Of a stretch of 64,000 bases of DNA, positions 26,970-34,916 are shown one piece after another (positions within the stretch are counted from its first letter, which is position 1; every line of letters begins with the position of its first letter). The stretch is from contig NZ_JAJFOW010000011.1 in assembly GCF_020731285.1 (NCBI RefSeq), positions 1 through 64,000 of the forward strand, written 5' to 3'. The translations under genes and the position numbers were made by a program. Origin of the DNA: Cohnella baijiui. Lineage in GTDB: Bacteria > Bacillota > Bacilli > Paenibacillales > Paenibacillaceae. The notes below the pieces were generated by a model. It made no database searches. It was not told where the DNA came from and saw only the letters and a list, made by a program, of their open reading frames with translations.

Positions 26970-28958
26970 CTACATGCCTGCGCGAAGCTCCAGCAGCGCG
27001 TCGCGAAGCTCGGCGGCCCGCTCGAACTGCAGGTTCTTCGCGGCATCCTTCATCTCCGCCTCGAGGCGGTTGATGACGGACTGGCGATCCTTCTTCGTCA
27101 TCTTGTCGACGCCTTCCATGCCGGTCAGGTACGTGCTCTTCTGCTCGGCCACCTTCGTCGCCTCGATGACGTCGCGCACTTTTTTGCGGATCGTCTGCGG
27201 CGTGATGCCGTGCTTCTCGTTGTATGCCATCTGGATCGCGCGGCGGCGCTCCGTCTCTCCGATCGCTTTTTCCATGGAATCGGTGATCTTGTCGCCATAC
27301 ATGATGACGCGGCCTTCGGAGTTCCGCGCCGCGCGTCCGATCGTCTGGATGAGCGAGCGCTCCGCCCGAAGGAAGCCTTCCTTGTCCGCGTCGAGGATCG
27401 CCACCAGCGTCACCTCCGGCAAGTCCAACCCTTCCCGCAGCAGGTTGATCCCGACCAGCACGTCGAATGTGCCGATGCGCAGGTCGCGGAGGATGGCCAT
27501 CCGCTCCAGCGTCTTGATATCCGAGTGCAGGTAGCGGACCTTGATGCCGACCTCCTTCAGATAATCGGTCAGGTCCTCCGCCATCTTCTTCGTCAGGGTC
27601 GTGACCAGGATGCGCTCGTCCTTGGCGATGCGGGTGCGGATTTCGCCCAGCAGGTCATCGATCTGCCCCTTCGTCGGGCGCACCTCGATGACCGGATCGA
27701 CGAGCCCCGTCGGCCGGATGATCTGCTGCACCATCGTCGGGCAGTGCTCCAGCTCGTACGGGCCGGGCGTGGCGGAGACGTAGACGAGCTGCTTGGCCTT
27801 GCCCTCGAACTCCTCGAAGCGCAGCGGACGGTTGTCCTTCGCCGAAGGCAGGCGGAAGCCGTGGTCGACGAGGACGGTCTTGCGCGCCTGGTCTCCATTG
27901 TACATCGCCCGGATCTGCGGCACCGTCACGTGCGACTCGTCGATGACGATCAGGTAGTCGTCCGGGAAAAAGTCCATGAGCGTATACGGCGTGGCGCCGC
28001 GCTCGCGGAACGTCAGCGGTCCCGAGTAGTTCTCGATGCCGGAGCAGAAGCCCATCTCCGCCATCATCTCGAGGTCGTAGCGGGTGCGCTGCTCGAGCCG
28101 CTGGGCCTCGAGCAGCTTGCCTTGCTCGCGGAGCTCGGCGAGCCGCTCCTCGAGCTCGCGCTCGATGTTGACCATCGCGAGCTTCATCTTCTCCTCGGCA
28201 GTCACGAAGTGAGACGCCGGGAAGATCGCCACGTGCTCCCGCTGGCCGATGATCTCGCCCGTGAGCACGTCGATCTCGGTAATCCGCTCGATCTCGTCGC
28301 CGAACATCTCGACCCGGATCGCGCGATCCCCCACCGACACGGGAAAGATCTCGATAACATCGCCCCGCACCCGGAACGTCCCCCGCGTGAAGTTGAGGTC
28401 GTTGCGCTGGTATTGAATGTCCACCAGCTTGTGCAGAATCGCGTTGCGCGACTTTTCCATGCCGACCCGCAGGCTGAGCCGAAGGTCCCGGTATTCCTCC
28501 GGCGAGCCCAAGCCGTAGATGCACGAGACGCTCGCCACGATGATGACGTCCTTGCGCTCGAACAGCGCCGAGGTCGCGGAGTGGCGGAGCTTGTCGATCT
28601 CGTCGTTAATGCTGGAATCCTTCTCGATATACGTATCCGAAGACGGGATGTACGCTTCCGGCTGATAGTAGTCATAGTAGCTGACGAAGTATTCCACGGC
28701 GTTCTCCGGGAAAAACTCCTTGAATTCGCTGCACAGCTGCGCGGCGAGCGTCTTGTTGTGGGCGATGACGAGCGTCGGCTTGTTCACCTTCGCGATCGTC
28801 TGCGCGATCGTGAACGTCTTGCCGGTGCCGGTCGCGCCGAGCAGCGTCTGGTGCTTTTTGCCTTGCTCGATCCCTTCGGTCAGCTGCCGGATCGCTCCCG
28901 GCTGGTCGCCCTGCGGTTCGTATTCGGACATGAGCTTAAAAGCAGACGGTACTGACAT
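26970..28958 (-). CDS. uvrB: Excinuclease ABC subunit B
   Basis: Helicase-like subunit of the UvrABC nuclease, loading at lesions with UvrA and positioning UvrC. The 662-aa protein starts with the typical [13 protein letters not shown]. It has Walker A GATGTGKT, the beta-hairpin region [26 protein letters not shown], later SVPTQI-like region [13 protein letters not shown], motif [21 protein letters not shown] and a C-terminal UVR coiled coil ([18 protein letters not shown]). The ATG at 28958 is chosen over 28991: GGAGG lies 11 nt upstream and the N terminus then matches the family. A promoter with a LexA-like box lies upstream. Confidence 0.97.
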   Translation of the reverse strand: MSVPSAFKLMSEYEPQGDQPGAIRQLTEGIEQGKKHQTLLGATGTGKTFTIAQTIAKVNKPTLVIAHNKTLAAQLCSEFKEFFPENAVEYFVSYYDYYQPEAYIPSSDTYIEKDSSINDEIDKLRHSATSALFERKDVIIVASVSCIYGLGSPEEYRDLRLSLRVGMEKSRNAILHKLVDIQYQRNDLNFTRGTFRVRGDVIEIFPVSVGDRAIRVEMFGDEIERITEIDVLTGEIIGQREHVAIFPASHFVTAEEKMKLAMVNIERELEERLAELREQGKLLEAQRLEQRTRYDLEMMAEMGFCSGIENYSGPLTFRERGATPYTLMDFFPDDYLIVIDESHVTVPQIRAMYNGDQARKTVLVDHGFRLPSAKDNRPLRFEEFEGKAKQLVYVSATPGPYELEHCPTMVQQIIRPTGLVDPVIEVRPTKGQIDDLLGEIRTRIAKDERILVTTLTKKMAEDLTDYLKEVGIKVRYLHSDIKTLERMAILRDLRIGTFDVLVGINLLREGLDLPEVTLVAILDADKEGFLRAERSLIQTIGRAARNSEGRVIMYGDKITDSMEKAIGETERRRAIQMAYNEKHGITPQTIRKKVRDVIEATKVAEQKSTYLTGMEGVDKMTKKDRQSVINRLEAEMKDAAKNLQFERAAELRDALLELRAGM

Positions 28959-29053
28959 CGTTACGCGCACCTCCATTGTCCCATAGACCAAAGCCCTATA
29001 TTATTCCAGCCCTTAGAATCCCGATAAATAGAATATACTGTCAACGCGAAACA

Positions 29054-29100
29054 GAATATGTGTTCCCGTCTATTATACCGATTAGAGGGAACGCCGTCAA
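29054..29100 (-). promoter_or_regulatory. uvrB promoter with LexA-like (SOS) box
   Basis: Minus-strand TTGACG (29095-29100), 17-bp spacer, TATAAT (29072-29077), then GAATATGTGTTC at 29054-29065, six bases past the -10. Same 12-mer and same placement as at uvrA. It lies in the short gap shared with the divergent motA gene. Confidence 0.82.
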
Positions 29101-29115
29101 AAAGGAGCGATCTCA

Positions 29116-29940
29116 TTGAAACGGCTGGATCACACGACGTCGTGGGGCATCCTCGCGGGGCTCGCCGCGCTTATCGGCGGGTTCTTGTGGGAGGGCGGTC
29201 ACTGGGGCGGACTCATCGAGAAGTCCGCGCTGCTGATCGTCTTCGGCGGCACCTTCGCCGCGGTGGCGGTCAGCCATCCCGCTCAGCGGCTCAAACAAAT
29301 TCCCGAGGCGCTGCGGCTGGCGTTCCGTCCGCAGGCGCAAGACTCGCGAGCGATCATCGACGATCTCGTCGATTTCGCGACGGTCGCCCGCCGCGAAGGG
29401 GTGCTGGCGCTGGAGAACAAGGTCGTCGAGCATCCGACGCCCTTCCTGCGCAACGGTCTCCAAATGGTGGTCGACGGCACCGACCCCGAGCTGAACCGGC
29501 AAATTCTCGAGGTCGAGATCGACGCGATCGAGCGGAAGCTCGAGCAACAGGCCAAAATCTTCGATTCGGCGGGCGGCTTCGCCCCCACGATGGGAATTAT
29601 CGGCACCGTCATGGGACTGATCCACGTGCTCGGCAACCTGTCGGACCCGGGCTCGCTCGGACCTTCGATCGCGGTCGCCTTCACGGCGACGCTGTACGGC
29701 GTCGCGTCGGCGAACGTCGTCTATCTCCCCATCGCCTCGAAAATTCGCGCCCGCGCGGCGGAAACGGTGCAAACGATGGAGCTGATGCTGGAAGGCATCC
29801 TCGCCATCCAGGCCGGGGAGAACCCGAATCTCATTCGCAAAAAGCTGACCTCCTTCATGCTGCTGGAGGACATTCCGCAGGGGAAGAAGGTGGCGTCCGA
29901 TGCGGCGGAGCCGGACCAAGCGCAAGCAAGCCGCGCATGA
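29116..29940 (+). CDS. motA: Flagellar motor stator protein MotA (MotA/MotP type)
   Basis: Stator subunit that couples ion flow to flagellar rotation. The 274-aa protein has four membrane helices (about residues 10-28, 37-55, 148-168, 178-200) and a cytoplasmic loop between helices 2 and 3. The family signature is GGFAPTMGIIGTVMGLIHVL and LGPSIAVAFTATLYGVASAN, with the conserved Pro residues. The start is TTG at 29116 with AAGGAG 8 nt upstream. It overlaps motB by 41 nt. Proton versus sodium use (MotA versus MotP) cannot be decided by eye. A divergent SOS-type uvrB promoter lies in the same gap; no clear sigma-D promoter was found. Confidence 0.93.
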   Translation: MKRLDHTTSWGILAGLAALIGGFLWEGGHWGGLIEKSALLIVFGGTFAAVAVSHPAQRLKQIPEALRLAFRPQAQDSRAIIDDLVDFATVARREGVLALENKVVEHPTPFLRNGLQMVVDGTDPELNRQILEVEIDAIERKLEQQAKIFDSAGGFAPTMGIIGTVMGLIHVLGNLSDPGSLGPSIAVAFTATLYGVASANVVYLPIASKIRARAAETVQTMELMLEGILAIQAGENPNLIRKKLTSFMLLEDIPQGKKVASDAAEPDQAQASRA

Positions 29941-30676
29941 CAATCACGAACGCTGGCTGATCACGTACGCCGATCTCATCACGCTGCTCATGATTTTCTT
30001 CGTCGTCCTTTACGCGATGAGCCAGCTGGACATCAAAAAGTACGATTCGCTGGCTGCTTCGCTGCAGCTCCAGTTCCGTCAGGCCGACACCGTCCTCGAG
30101 CTCGGCTCCGGCGTGACCGGCTCCACCGACGCGGCCAAGTACCGGACCCCGGCGCCTTCCGCCTCCCCCGAGCCTTCTTCCGCCAGAGAGGTGAAGATCC
30201 AGGCGCATGAGCAGCAACTGCAGGATCTGCTGAAGGTCGTCCAGGCGTACGTCAAGGCCAATCATCTGGAGACGCAGGTGTTCGTCGAAGACACGCCCCG
30301 AGGGATCGCGATCCGGCTGTCGGACCGTTTCCTGTTCGATCTCGGCAAAGCCGATCTCAAAAAGGACGCGCGCCCCGTCCTGGACAAGCTGTCCAGCCTG
30401 TTCGCCGACCTCGACAATCCGATCTCCATCCAGGGCCACACCGACAACCTCCCGCTGCAGGACGGCGCCGTCTACAGGGACAACTGGGGATTGTCGGCCG
30501 GCCGCGCGCTGTCCGTGCTGCGCTACTTCGTCGACGAGAAAAAGCTAAAAGAGGACGTCTTCGAAATCGCCGGCTATGCCGACACGCAGCCGATCGCCCC
30601 GAACGACACGGAAGCGAACCGCCAAAAAAACCGCCGCGTCGAAATTCTCGTGCTGCGGCAGGCGCAGCGCTCCTAA
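29900..30676 (+). CDS. motB: Flagellar motor stator protein MotB
   Basis: Partner of MotA. The 258-aa protein has a short basic N terminus, a single membrane helix with the ion-binding Asp in WLITYADLITLLMIFFVVLY, a linker rich in Pro/Ser (about 75-95) and the C-terminal OmpA-like peptidoglycan-binding domain with FLFDLGKADL, ISIQGHTDNLPL, NWGLSAGRALSVLRYF and NRRVEI. The 41-nt overlap with motA implies coupled translation. A long hairpin shared with trpS ends the unit. Confidence 0.94.
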   Translation: MRRSRTKRKQAAHDNHERWLITYADLITLLMIFFVVLYAMSQLDIKKYDSLAASLQLQFRQADTVLELGSGVTGSTDAAKYRTPAPSASPEPSSAREVKIQAHEQQLQDLLKVVQAYVKANHLETQVFVEDTPRGIAIRLSDRFLFDLGKADLKKDARPVLDKLSSLFADLDNPISIQGHTDNLPLQDGAVYRDNWGLSAGRALSVLRYFVDEKKLKEDVFEIAGYADTQPIAPNDTEANRQKNRRVEILVLRQAQRS

Positions 30677-30694
30677 GCGTCTTCCGAGCGGACA

Positions 30695-30753
30695 AGCCGA
30701 ACGCCCGGCAGCCCTCCCCGGACTTTTCCTGGGCGGCTGCCGGGCGTTCGGGC
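30695..30753. terminator. Long bidirectional terminator between motB and trpS
   Basis: Arms GCCGAACGCCCGGCAGCC (30696-30713) and GGCTGCCGGGCGTTCGG (30735-30751) form about 17 pairs. A T-rich stretch follows on the plus side. It separates the convergent motAB and trpS units. Confidence 0.85.
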
Positions 30754-30764
30754 ATCCGATTCTT

Positions 30765-31754
30765 TTATTTTCGCGCGAAGTAGTCGATCTTCATCGCTTC
30801 CCGCACCTCGCCCATCGTCGTCTTGGCGATCGCGCGCGCCCGCTCCGTGCCGTCGATCAACATCTCGTCGAGAAATGCGTCTTTCCCCTCGTACCGGCTT
30901 CTTCGTTCCCGCAGCGGCTTCAACAGTCCGTCCAGCGCCCGAACGATACTCGCCTTGCACGCCGTACAGCCGATCGTTCCCTTCTCGCAGCTTTCGCGTA
31001 TCTCTCCCGCTTCGTCCGGGTTAAACGACCGGTGATAGCCGTAGACGGGACAGACGTCGGGGTGGCCGGGATCGTCCTTGCGGATGCGGCTCGGATCCGT
31101 TTTGGCCCGCTTCACCTTAACCTCCAGCTCCTCGGTCGTGCAATCGAGCGCGATCGCGTTGCCGAGGCTTTTGCTCATCTTGCCGGTCCCGTCGAGCCCT
31201 TCCAGCCGATCGCCCACCAGCGCTTGCGGCTCCACAAGGACGGGGGCGTACAGATCGTTGAAGCGGCGAACGATCTTCCGCGTCTGCTCGATATGCGGAA
31301 TCTGGTCTTCGCCGACCGGGACGAGCGTCGCCTTGCAGAAGGCGATGTCCGCCGCCTGGCTGACGGGATAGCCCAAAAAGCCGTAGTACAGGTCCGTATA
31401 GCCGTGCGCGGCAGCCTCGGCCTTGATCGTGGGATTGTGCCTCAGTGCGTTGACGGTGACGAACATCGAGAAGATCACGGTGAGCTCCGCGATCTCGGGA
31501 ACGAGCGATTGGACGAACATCGTCGACTTGCCGGGATCGATCCCCACGGAAAGGTAATCCAGCGCCACCTGACGCAGGTGGTCGCGGATAAGTCCGGGCC
31601 GGTCGAAATGCGTCGTCAGCGCCTGCACGTCCGCCAGCATGACGAAGCATTCATGCCGCTCTTGCAGCAGGACCCGGTTTTGAAGACTGCCGAGGTAATG
31701 ACCGAGGTGCAGCTTGCCCGTGACCCGGTCGCCGGTTAATACGCGTTGTTGCAT
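30765..31754 (-). CDS. trpS: Tryptophanyl-tRNA synthetase
   Basis: Charges tRNA-Trp. The 329-aa class Ic synthetase has the HIGH-like GKLHLGHYLGSL, FVMLADVQALT, a dimer/Trp-binding segment and the KMSKS loop as GKMSKSLGNAI. A C-terminal CEKGTIGCTACK cysteine cluster and helical region complete it. AGGAGG lies 8 nt before the ATG at 31754. Expression is very probably controlled by the T-box upstream (31863-32150) and perhaps by a Trp-rich leader ORF (31651-31836) that overlaps this start in another frame. Confidence 0.95.
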   Translation of the reverse strand: MQQRVLTGDRVTGKLHLGHYLGSLQNRVLLQERHECFVMLADVQALTTHFDRPGLIRDHLRQVALDYLSVGIDPGKSTMFVQSLVPEIAELTVIFSMFVTVNALRHNPTIKAEAAAHGYTDLYYGFLGYPVSQAADIAFCKATLVPVGEDQIPHIEQTRKIVRRFNDLYAPVLVEPQALVGDRLEGLDGTGKMSKSLGNAIALDCTTEELEVKVKRAKTDPSRIRKDDPGHPDVCPVYGYHRSFNPDEAGEIRESCEKGTIGCTACKASIVRALDGLLKPLRERRSRYEGKDAFLDEMLIDGTERARAIAKTTMGEVREAMKIDYFARK

Positions 31755-31836
31755 CGAAAATCCTCCTCCATATGGTTTTGAAACGGTTTGTCATGATCCA
31801 CCTGACCTGTTTTCGCCAACGCCAGCCGTCATCCAT
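31651..31836 (-). CDS. Trp-rich leader ORF overlapping the trpS start
   Basis: ATG at 31836 has AAAGGAGG 9 nt upstream, a ribosome site as strong as any in the window. The first 23 codons contain four TGG codons (Trp at 5, 7, 13 and 23: MDDGWRWRKQVRW then FKTIW). Trp23 is followed directly by AGG AGG, the ribosome site of trpS. The frame then runs 100 nt into trpS out of frame as an arginine-rich tail before stopping. It lies after the T-box terminator, so it is transcribed only with trpS. Known analogue: rtpLP, the Trp-rich leader peptide behind the T-box of the Bacillus rtpA operon. The tail has no protein-like character, so regulation rather than a product is inferred. Confidence 0.5.
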   Translation of the reverse strand: MDDGWRWRKQVRWIMTNRFKTIWRRIFDATTRINRRPGHGQAAPRSLPRQSSKPGPAARAA

Positions 31837-31862
31837 CGGCCATCACCTCCTTTCCGGAAAAC

Positions 31863-32150
31863 AAAAAAACTCCGTCCTCGTTAAAGGACGAAGTTGTCGC
31901 TTCGCGGTACCACCTTTATTGGCCCGCCGCGCATGCGTCGGCGAACCCTCTTTGGCCAGACATCGTTCGATGCCCCGTCTCTTGTATCGGCGAGACGCCC
32001 GCCTCACCTACCCCGTCTCGGACGGATCGGATCGGACGCTCCGAAGCCCATTCGCCGCCGTTCGGACGCCGACTCGCACCACCCGTCGGCTCTCTGGGTC
32101 TTCCCGGCGATTACTCTTCTTCATCATCGCGCAGCGTATATGGATGTCAT
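31863..32150 (-). promoter_or_regulatory. T-box leader (tRNA-Trp-responsive) of trpS
   Basis: On the minus strand the leader shows the stem I start region with GATGAAGAAGAGTA, AGAGAG, and a candidate specifier UGG in GAAUGGGC (complement at 32048-32050). The invariant T-box AAGGTGGTACCGCG is at about 31904-31917. The terminator follows: arms CTTCGTCCT and AGGACGGAG, then seven T (31863-31893). Uncharged tRNA-Trp would stabilise the antiterminator and allow trpS transcription. The promoter is expected near 32150-32180; its boxes are weak. Confidence 0.9.
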
Positions 32151-32301
32151 GATAACACAATGCTCGCGACAAAAGGAAGGCTGCGGCAGCCTTTTCCGAA
32201 AAAAAAGAAGCTCACCGGCCGTCTTTCCGTTTATAATGGTGGAAAATGTTGTCGCCCTGCGTCGTTCGCCGTCGAGGGCGAATCGGAGGAGCGGCAGGCT
32301 T

Positions 32302-33423
32302 ATGGCTATCGATACCCAGGCGATCTCCGCGATCGGATTTCCTTGTTCGGCTTGCGGTGGACCGACAAGATTCGATGCGGACAGCCAACGACTTAAATGC
32401 GATTACTGCGGAACCGATCAGCCGATCGAAAACGTCCTGCTCGCGCCGAAGGAGCATCGGCTGACGGACGATGACGCGGACGAGACGGCGGGGACTGATT
32501 GGGGCGTCGCCCAACAGGCGATGCAATGCGAGCAATGCGGCGGGCAATCGCTCATTCCGGCGACGCAGACGGCGGCTTCGTGCGTGTTTTGCGGGTCGCC
32601 GAAGGTCCTTGTCCAGCAAGGCTCGCGCAGTATTCGCCCGGAATCGGTCATCCCCTTTCGCCTCTCCGTGAAGGCCGCGGCGGAGCGCTTTTACGCCTGG
32701 AAACGCAAGCGCTGGTTCGTGCCGAACGCCTTCAAGAAAGGCGACATCGACGCCAAGCTGACCGGGATCTACGTCCCGTACTGGACGTTCGACGCGGAAA
32801 CGACGTCCGTCTACTCAGCCGAAGTCGGCGTTCATCATTATCGCACCGTCACCAAAACCCGCACCGTGAACGGGAAAACAGAAAGATACACGGAGCAGGA
32901 GCGCTATACCGTTTGGCATTCGACCAGCGGCGTGTACGGCAGGTCGTTCGACGACGTTCTCGTGCCCGCCTCCGGCCAATACGACGCCGAGCTGCTGGAG
33001 AAGCTTGGCAACTTTGATCTGGCGCAGCTTTTGCCGTACAAACCGGAGTACTTGAGCGGGTTCATCGCGGAGCGCTATTCCGTGTCGCGGGCCGACGGCT
33101 GGCAGCGGGCGGAGGAAAGAATGCATGAGACGCTGTCGAAGGAAATCCGCTCCAAGATCGGCGGCGACGAAATTCGGGGACTGCGCATCGGAACGGACTA
33201 CGGCGACCGCACGTTTAAGCATTTGCTGCTGCCGGTGTGGAACGCCCGTTACGTATACAAGGCCAAGCCCTACCGCTTTATGGTCAACGGCCAGACGGGC
33301 CTCGTTTCGGGTCGCGTCCCTCGAAGCGGGGTCAAGATCACGTTGTTCGTCCTGGTCTGCCTGGCGGTCGTGCTCGGCGCGATCGGTCTGTACATCGCGT
33401 ACGGATCGAATGCATCTGTTTAG
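32302..33423 (+). CDS. TFIIB-type zinc-ribbon membrane protein, unknown function
   Basis: A 373-aa protein. Two zinc ribbons open it: FPCSACGG with CDYCG, and MQCEQCGG with CVFCG. Then comes a soluble region with PFRLSVKAAAERFYAWKRKRWFVP, GIYVPYWTFDAET, a Tyr-rich beta segment and VWNARYVYKAKPYRFMVNGQTG. It ends with one membrane helix (ITLFVLVCLAVVLGAIGLYIA). The layout matches proteins labelled TFIIB-type zinc ribbon-containing or primosomal protein N'-like in Paenibacillus; no helicase motifs exist here. The start at 32302 is where the ribbons begin; GGAGGAG is 12 nt upstream and a TATAAT lies at 32232-32237. The open frame further upstream crosses the T-box and is not coding. Confidence 0.8.
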   Translation: MAIDTQAISAIGFPCSACGGPTRFDADSQRLKCDYCGTDQPIENVLLAPKEHRLTDDDADETAGTDWGVAQQAMQCEQCGGQSLIPATQTAASCVFCGSPKVLVQQGSRSIRPESVIPFRLSVKAAAERFYAWKRKRWFVPNAFKKGDIDAKLTGIYVPYWTFDAETTSVYSAEVGVHHYRTVTKTRTVNGKTERYTEQERYTVWHSTSGVYGRSFDDVLVPASGQYDAELLEKLGNFDLAQLLPYKPEYLSGFIAERYSVSRADGWQRAEERMHETLSKEIRSKIGGDEIRGLRIGTDYGDRTFKHLLLPVWNARYVYKAKPYRFMVNGQTGLVSGRVPRSGVKITLFVLVCLAVVLGAIGLYIAYGSNASV

Positions 33424-33467
33424 GGTTGAATCCGTTCATCCGTTCTCCAACCATCGAAAAGTAAGGA

Positions 33468-33868
33468 CCACCGCCGATGTGCGTATGTAGACTACCTACA
33501 TTCGTCGAAAAAGCTGGCGGGGCACCAATGTAAGTATGCAGACTACCTACATTCGTTGAAAAAGCTGGCGGGGCACCAATGTGCGTATGTAAACTACCTA
33601 CATTCCTCGAAAAAGCTGGCAGGGCACCAATGTGCGTATGTAAACTACCTACATTCCTCGAAAAAGCCGGCCGAGCTCCGATGTGCGTATGCAAACTACC
33701 TACATTCGTCGAAAAAGCTGGCGGGGCACCAATGTGCGTATGTAAACTACCTACATTCCTCGAAAAAGCCGGCCGAGCTCCGATGTGCGTATGCAAACTA
33801 CCTACATTCGTCGAAAAAAGCTGGCGGGGTACCAATGTGCGTATGTAAACTACCTACATTCCCCAAAA
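33468..33868. repeat. 51-bp tandem repeat array, family B (8 units)
   Basis: CTACCTACATT recurs eight times from 33492 to 33850 at 51-bp steps (last step 52). A unit reads ATGTGCGTATGTAAACTACC, TACATTCGTCG, AAAAAGCTGG, CGGGGCACCA. Two unit types alternate in part: GCTGGCGGGGCACCA and GCCGGCCGAGCTCCG. Each unit has the dyad ATGTA-N7-TACAT. The array fills the gap between two convergent genes (ends at 33423 and 33939). Unrelated in sequence to family A at 5591-6513 but with the same period. Confidence 0.95.
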
Positions 33869-33938
33869 ATCAGAATGGCGCTCCTGCCGGTCCGTGCTTC
33901 ACGCATGAACCGCAGGATCGCCTTATGCATTGGGATGC

Positions 33939-34253
33939 CTATTCCATGATCTTCAGCCCGATCACGGCTCCGACAACCAGCGCGAGGAAAAAAAGGCGGC
34001 GCGGCTGGCGGGATTCGCCGTAGAACAACATGCCGATCACCGTGGCGCCGATCGTGCCGATCGCGGTCCAGACAGCGTACGCGGTGCCCATCGACAACGA
34101 ATTCATCGCAATCGTCAGCAGGACGAAGCTGGCTGCGAATCCGCCCAGCATGAGCGTCCAGGCGCCGATGTTCCGGCGAACGTTCAGCCGGTTCAGACCG
34201 AGGACGCCGACGACCTCGCCCAATCCGGCGAGAATGAGAATGATCCAAGCCAT
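33939..34253 (-). CDS. SMR-family exporter subunit (guanidinium type, second gene)
   Basis: A 104-aa four-helix small multidrug resistance protein. The essential Glu is in helix 1 (LAGLGEVVGV, residue 13); YAVWTAIGTIGATVIGMLFYGE is the helix 3 signature; the end is GAVIGLKIME. It follows the other SMR gene by 3 bp, and both lie behind a guanidine-I riboswitch, so they probably form a heteromeric guanidinium exporter like YkkC/YkkD or paired Gdx proteins. GGGAGGAGG is the ribosome site. The downstream gap to 33868 has no clear terminator. Confidence 0.9.
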   Translation of the reverse strand: MAWIILILAGLGEVVGVLGLNRLNVRRNIGAWTLMLGGFAASFVLLTIAMNSLSMGTAYAVWTAIGTIGATVIGMLFYGESRQPRRLFFLALVVGAVIGLKIME

Positions 34254-34256
34254 CGC

Positions 34257-34595
34257 CTACTCCTCCTCCCTTGCGGGGACATGGCCCGTCGTCATCTTGA
34301 GCCCGGCGATGCCGAGCACGAGGACGATAACGAGCGCGAGCTTGCCCGCATCGAGATTGACGCCGAAGAAGACGGATTCGCCGATCACGGTGCCCGCCGC
34401 GCCGATCCCCGTAAACACGGCATAGACGGTGCCGACCGGCAGCACACGCGAAACGTACAGCAGCATGCCAAAGCTGAAGACGATCGCGGCGGCGGTCAAC
34501 GCCCACTCCCAGATCTGGTCCGCGTGCTTCAGGCCGGAAACCCACCCGATCTCGCTCAAGCCCGCGATCAACAATAACAACCAATGACGACTCAT
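34257..34595 (-). CDS. SMR-family exporter subunit (guanidinium type, first gene)
   Basis: A 112-aa four-helix SMR protein. Glu in LIAGLSEIGWVSGLKHA matches the Gdx pattern G-x-x-E-x-x-W in which Trp and Lys follow. VGTVYAVFTGIGAAGTVIGE is the helix 3 signature and LGIAGLKMTTG the last helix. First gene after the guanidine-I riboswitch; GAGGGGG is the ribosome site. It likely pairs with the product of 33939-34253 to expel guanidinium against protons. Confidence 0.92.
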   Translation of the reverse strand: MSRHWLLLLIAGLSEIGWVSGLKHADQIWEWALTAAAIVFSFGMLLYVSRVLPVGTVYAVFTGIGAAGTVIGESVFFGVNLDAGKLALVIVLVLGIAGLKMTTGHVPAREEE

Positions 34596-34697
34596 GATGT
34601 CAACCCCCTCTGATCAGGATGCCCCAGGAAAGCGCGGGAATCACGGCCGTGGAACGGTCCGAAGCGGGCTTTACGCCGATCAGAAAAGATATCGGCA

Positions 34698-34870
34698 TAA
34701 AAAAATACCCGGGAGCATCGGCATGCTCGGCGCTTCATCAACTTCCGTCGTTGATGGAGACCGAACATCCTGATACTCCCGGGCTTTTGTCCCTCCGTGA
34801 CGCCTCCCGCTTAACGGGACTGCGCGTTCTCCCTTGGACCAGACCGGCGCGCGCCGCGGAACCCTAGAGA
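34698..34870 (-). promoter_or_regulatory. Guanidine-I (ykkC) riboswitch with terminator
   Basis: On the minus strand: CTAGGGTTCCGCG near 34867, GGTCTGGTCCAAGGGAGA, then CACGGAGGGACAAAAGCCCGGGAG, cited as GGGACAAAAGCCCGGGAG, all hallmark blocks of the ykkC aptamer. CCCGGGAG (about 34775-34783) is also the left arm of a terminator whose right arm CTCCCGGG (34708-34716) is followed by TATTTTTTT. Guanidinium binding would free the arm and allow transcription of the two SMR genes. Confidence 0.93.
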
Positions 34871-34916
34871 ACGAATCTTTCTCATCTTAGTACGCGTTGA
34901 CATGACGTGTCAAGTG

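Noticed and set aside
28992..29115. Sigma-D promoter for motAB
   Set aside because: A CCGATAAA-like stretch is present near 29020, but no TAAA box at the right distance.
33338..34023. Reading frames through repeat family B resembling a repeat protein
   Set aside because: Same artefact of a 51-bp period; both strands are open and neither has a ribosome site.
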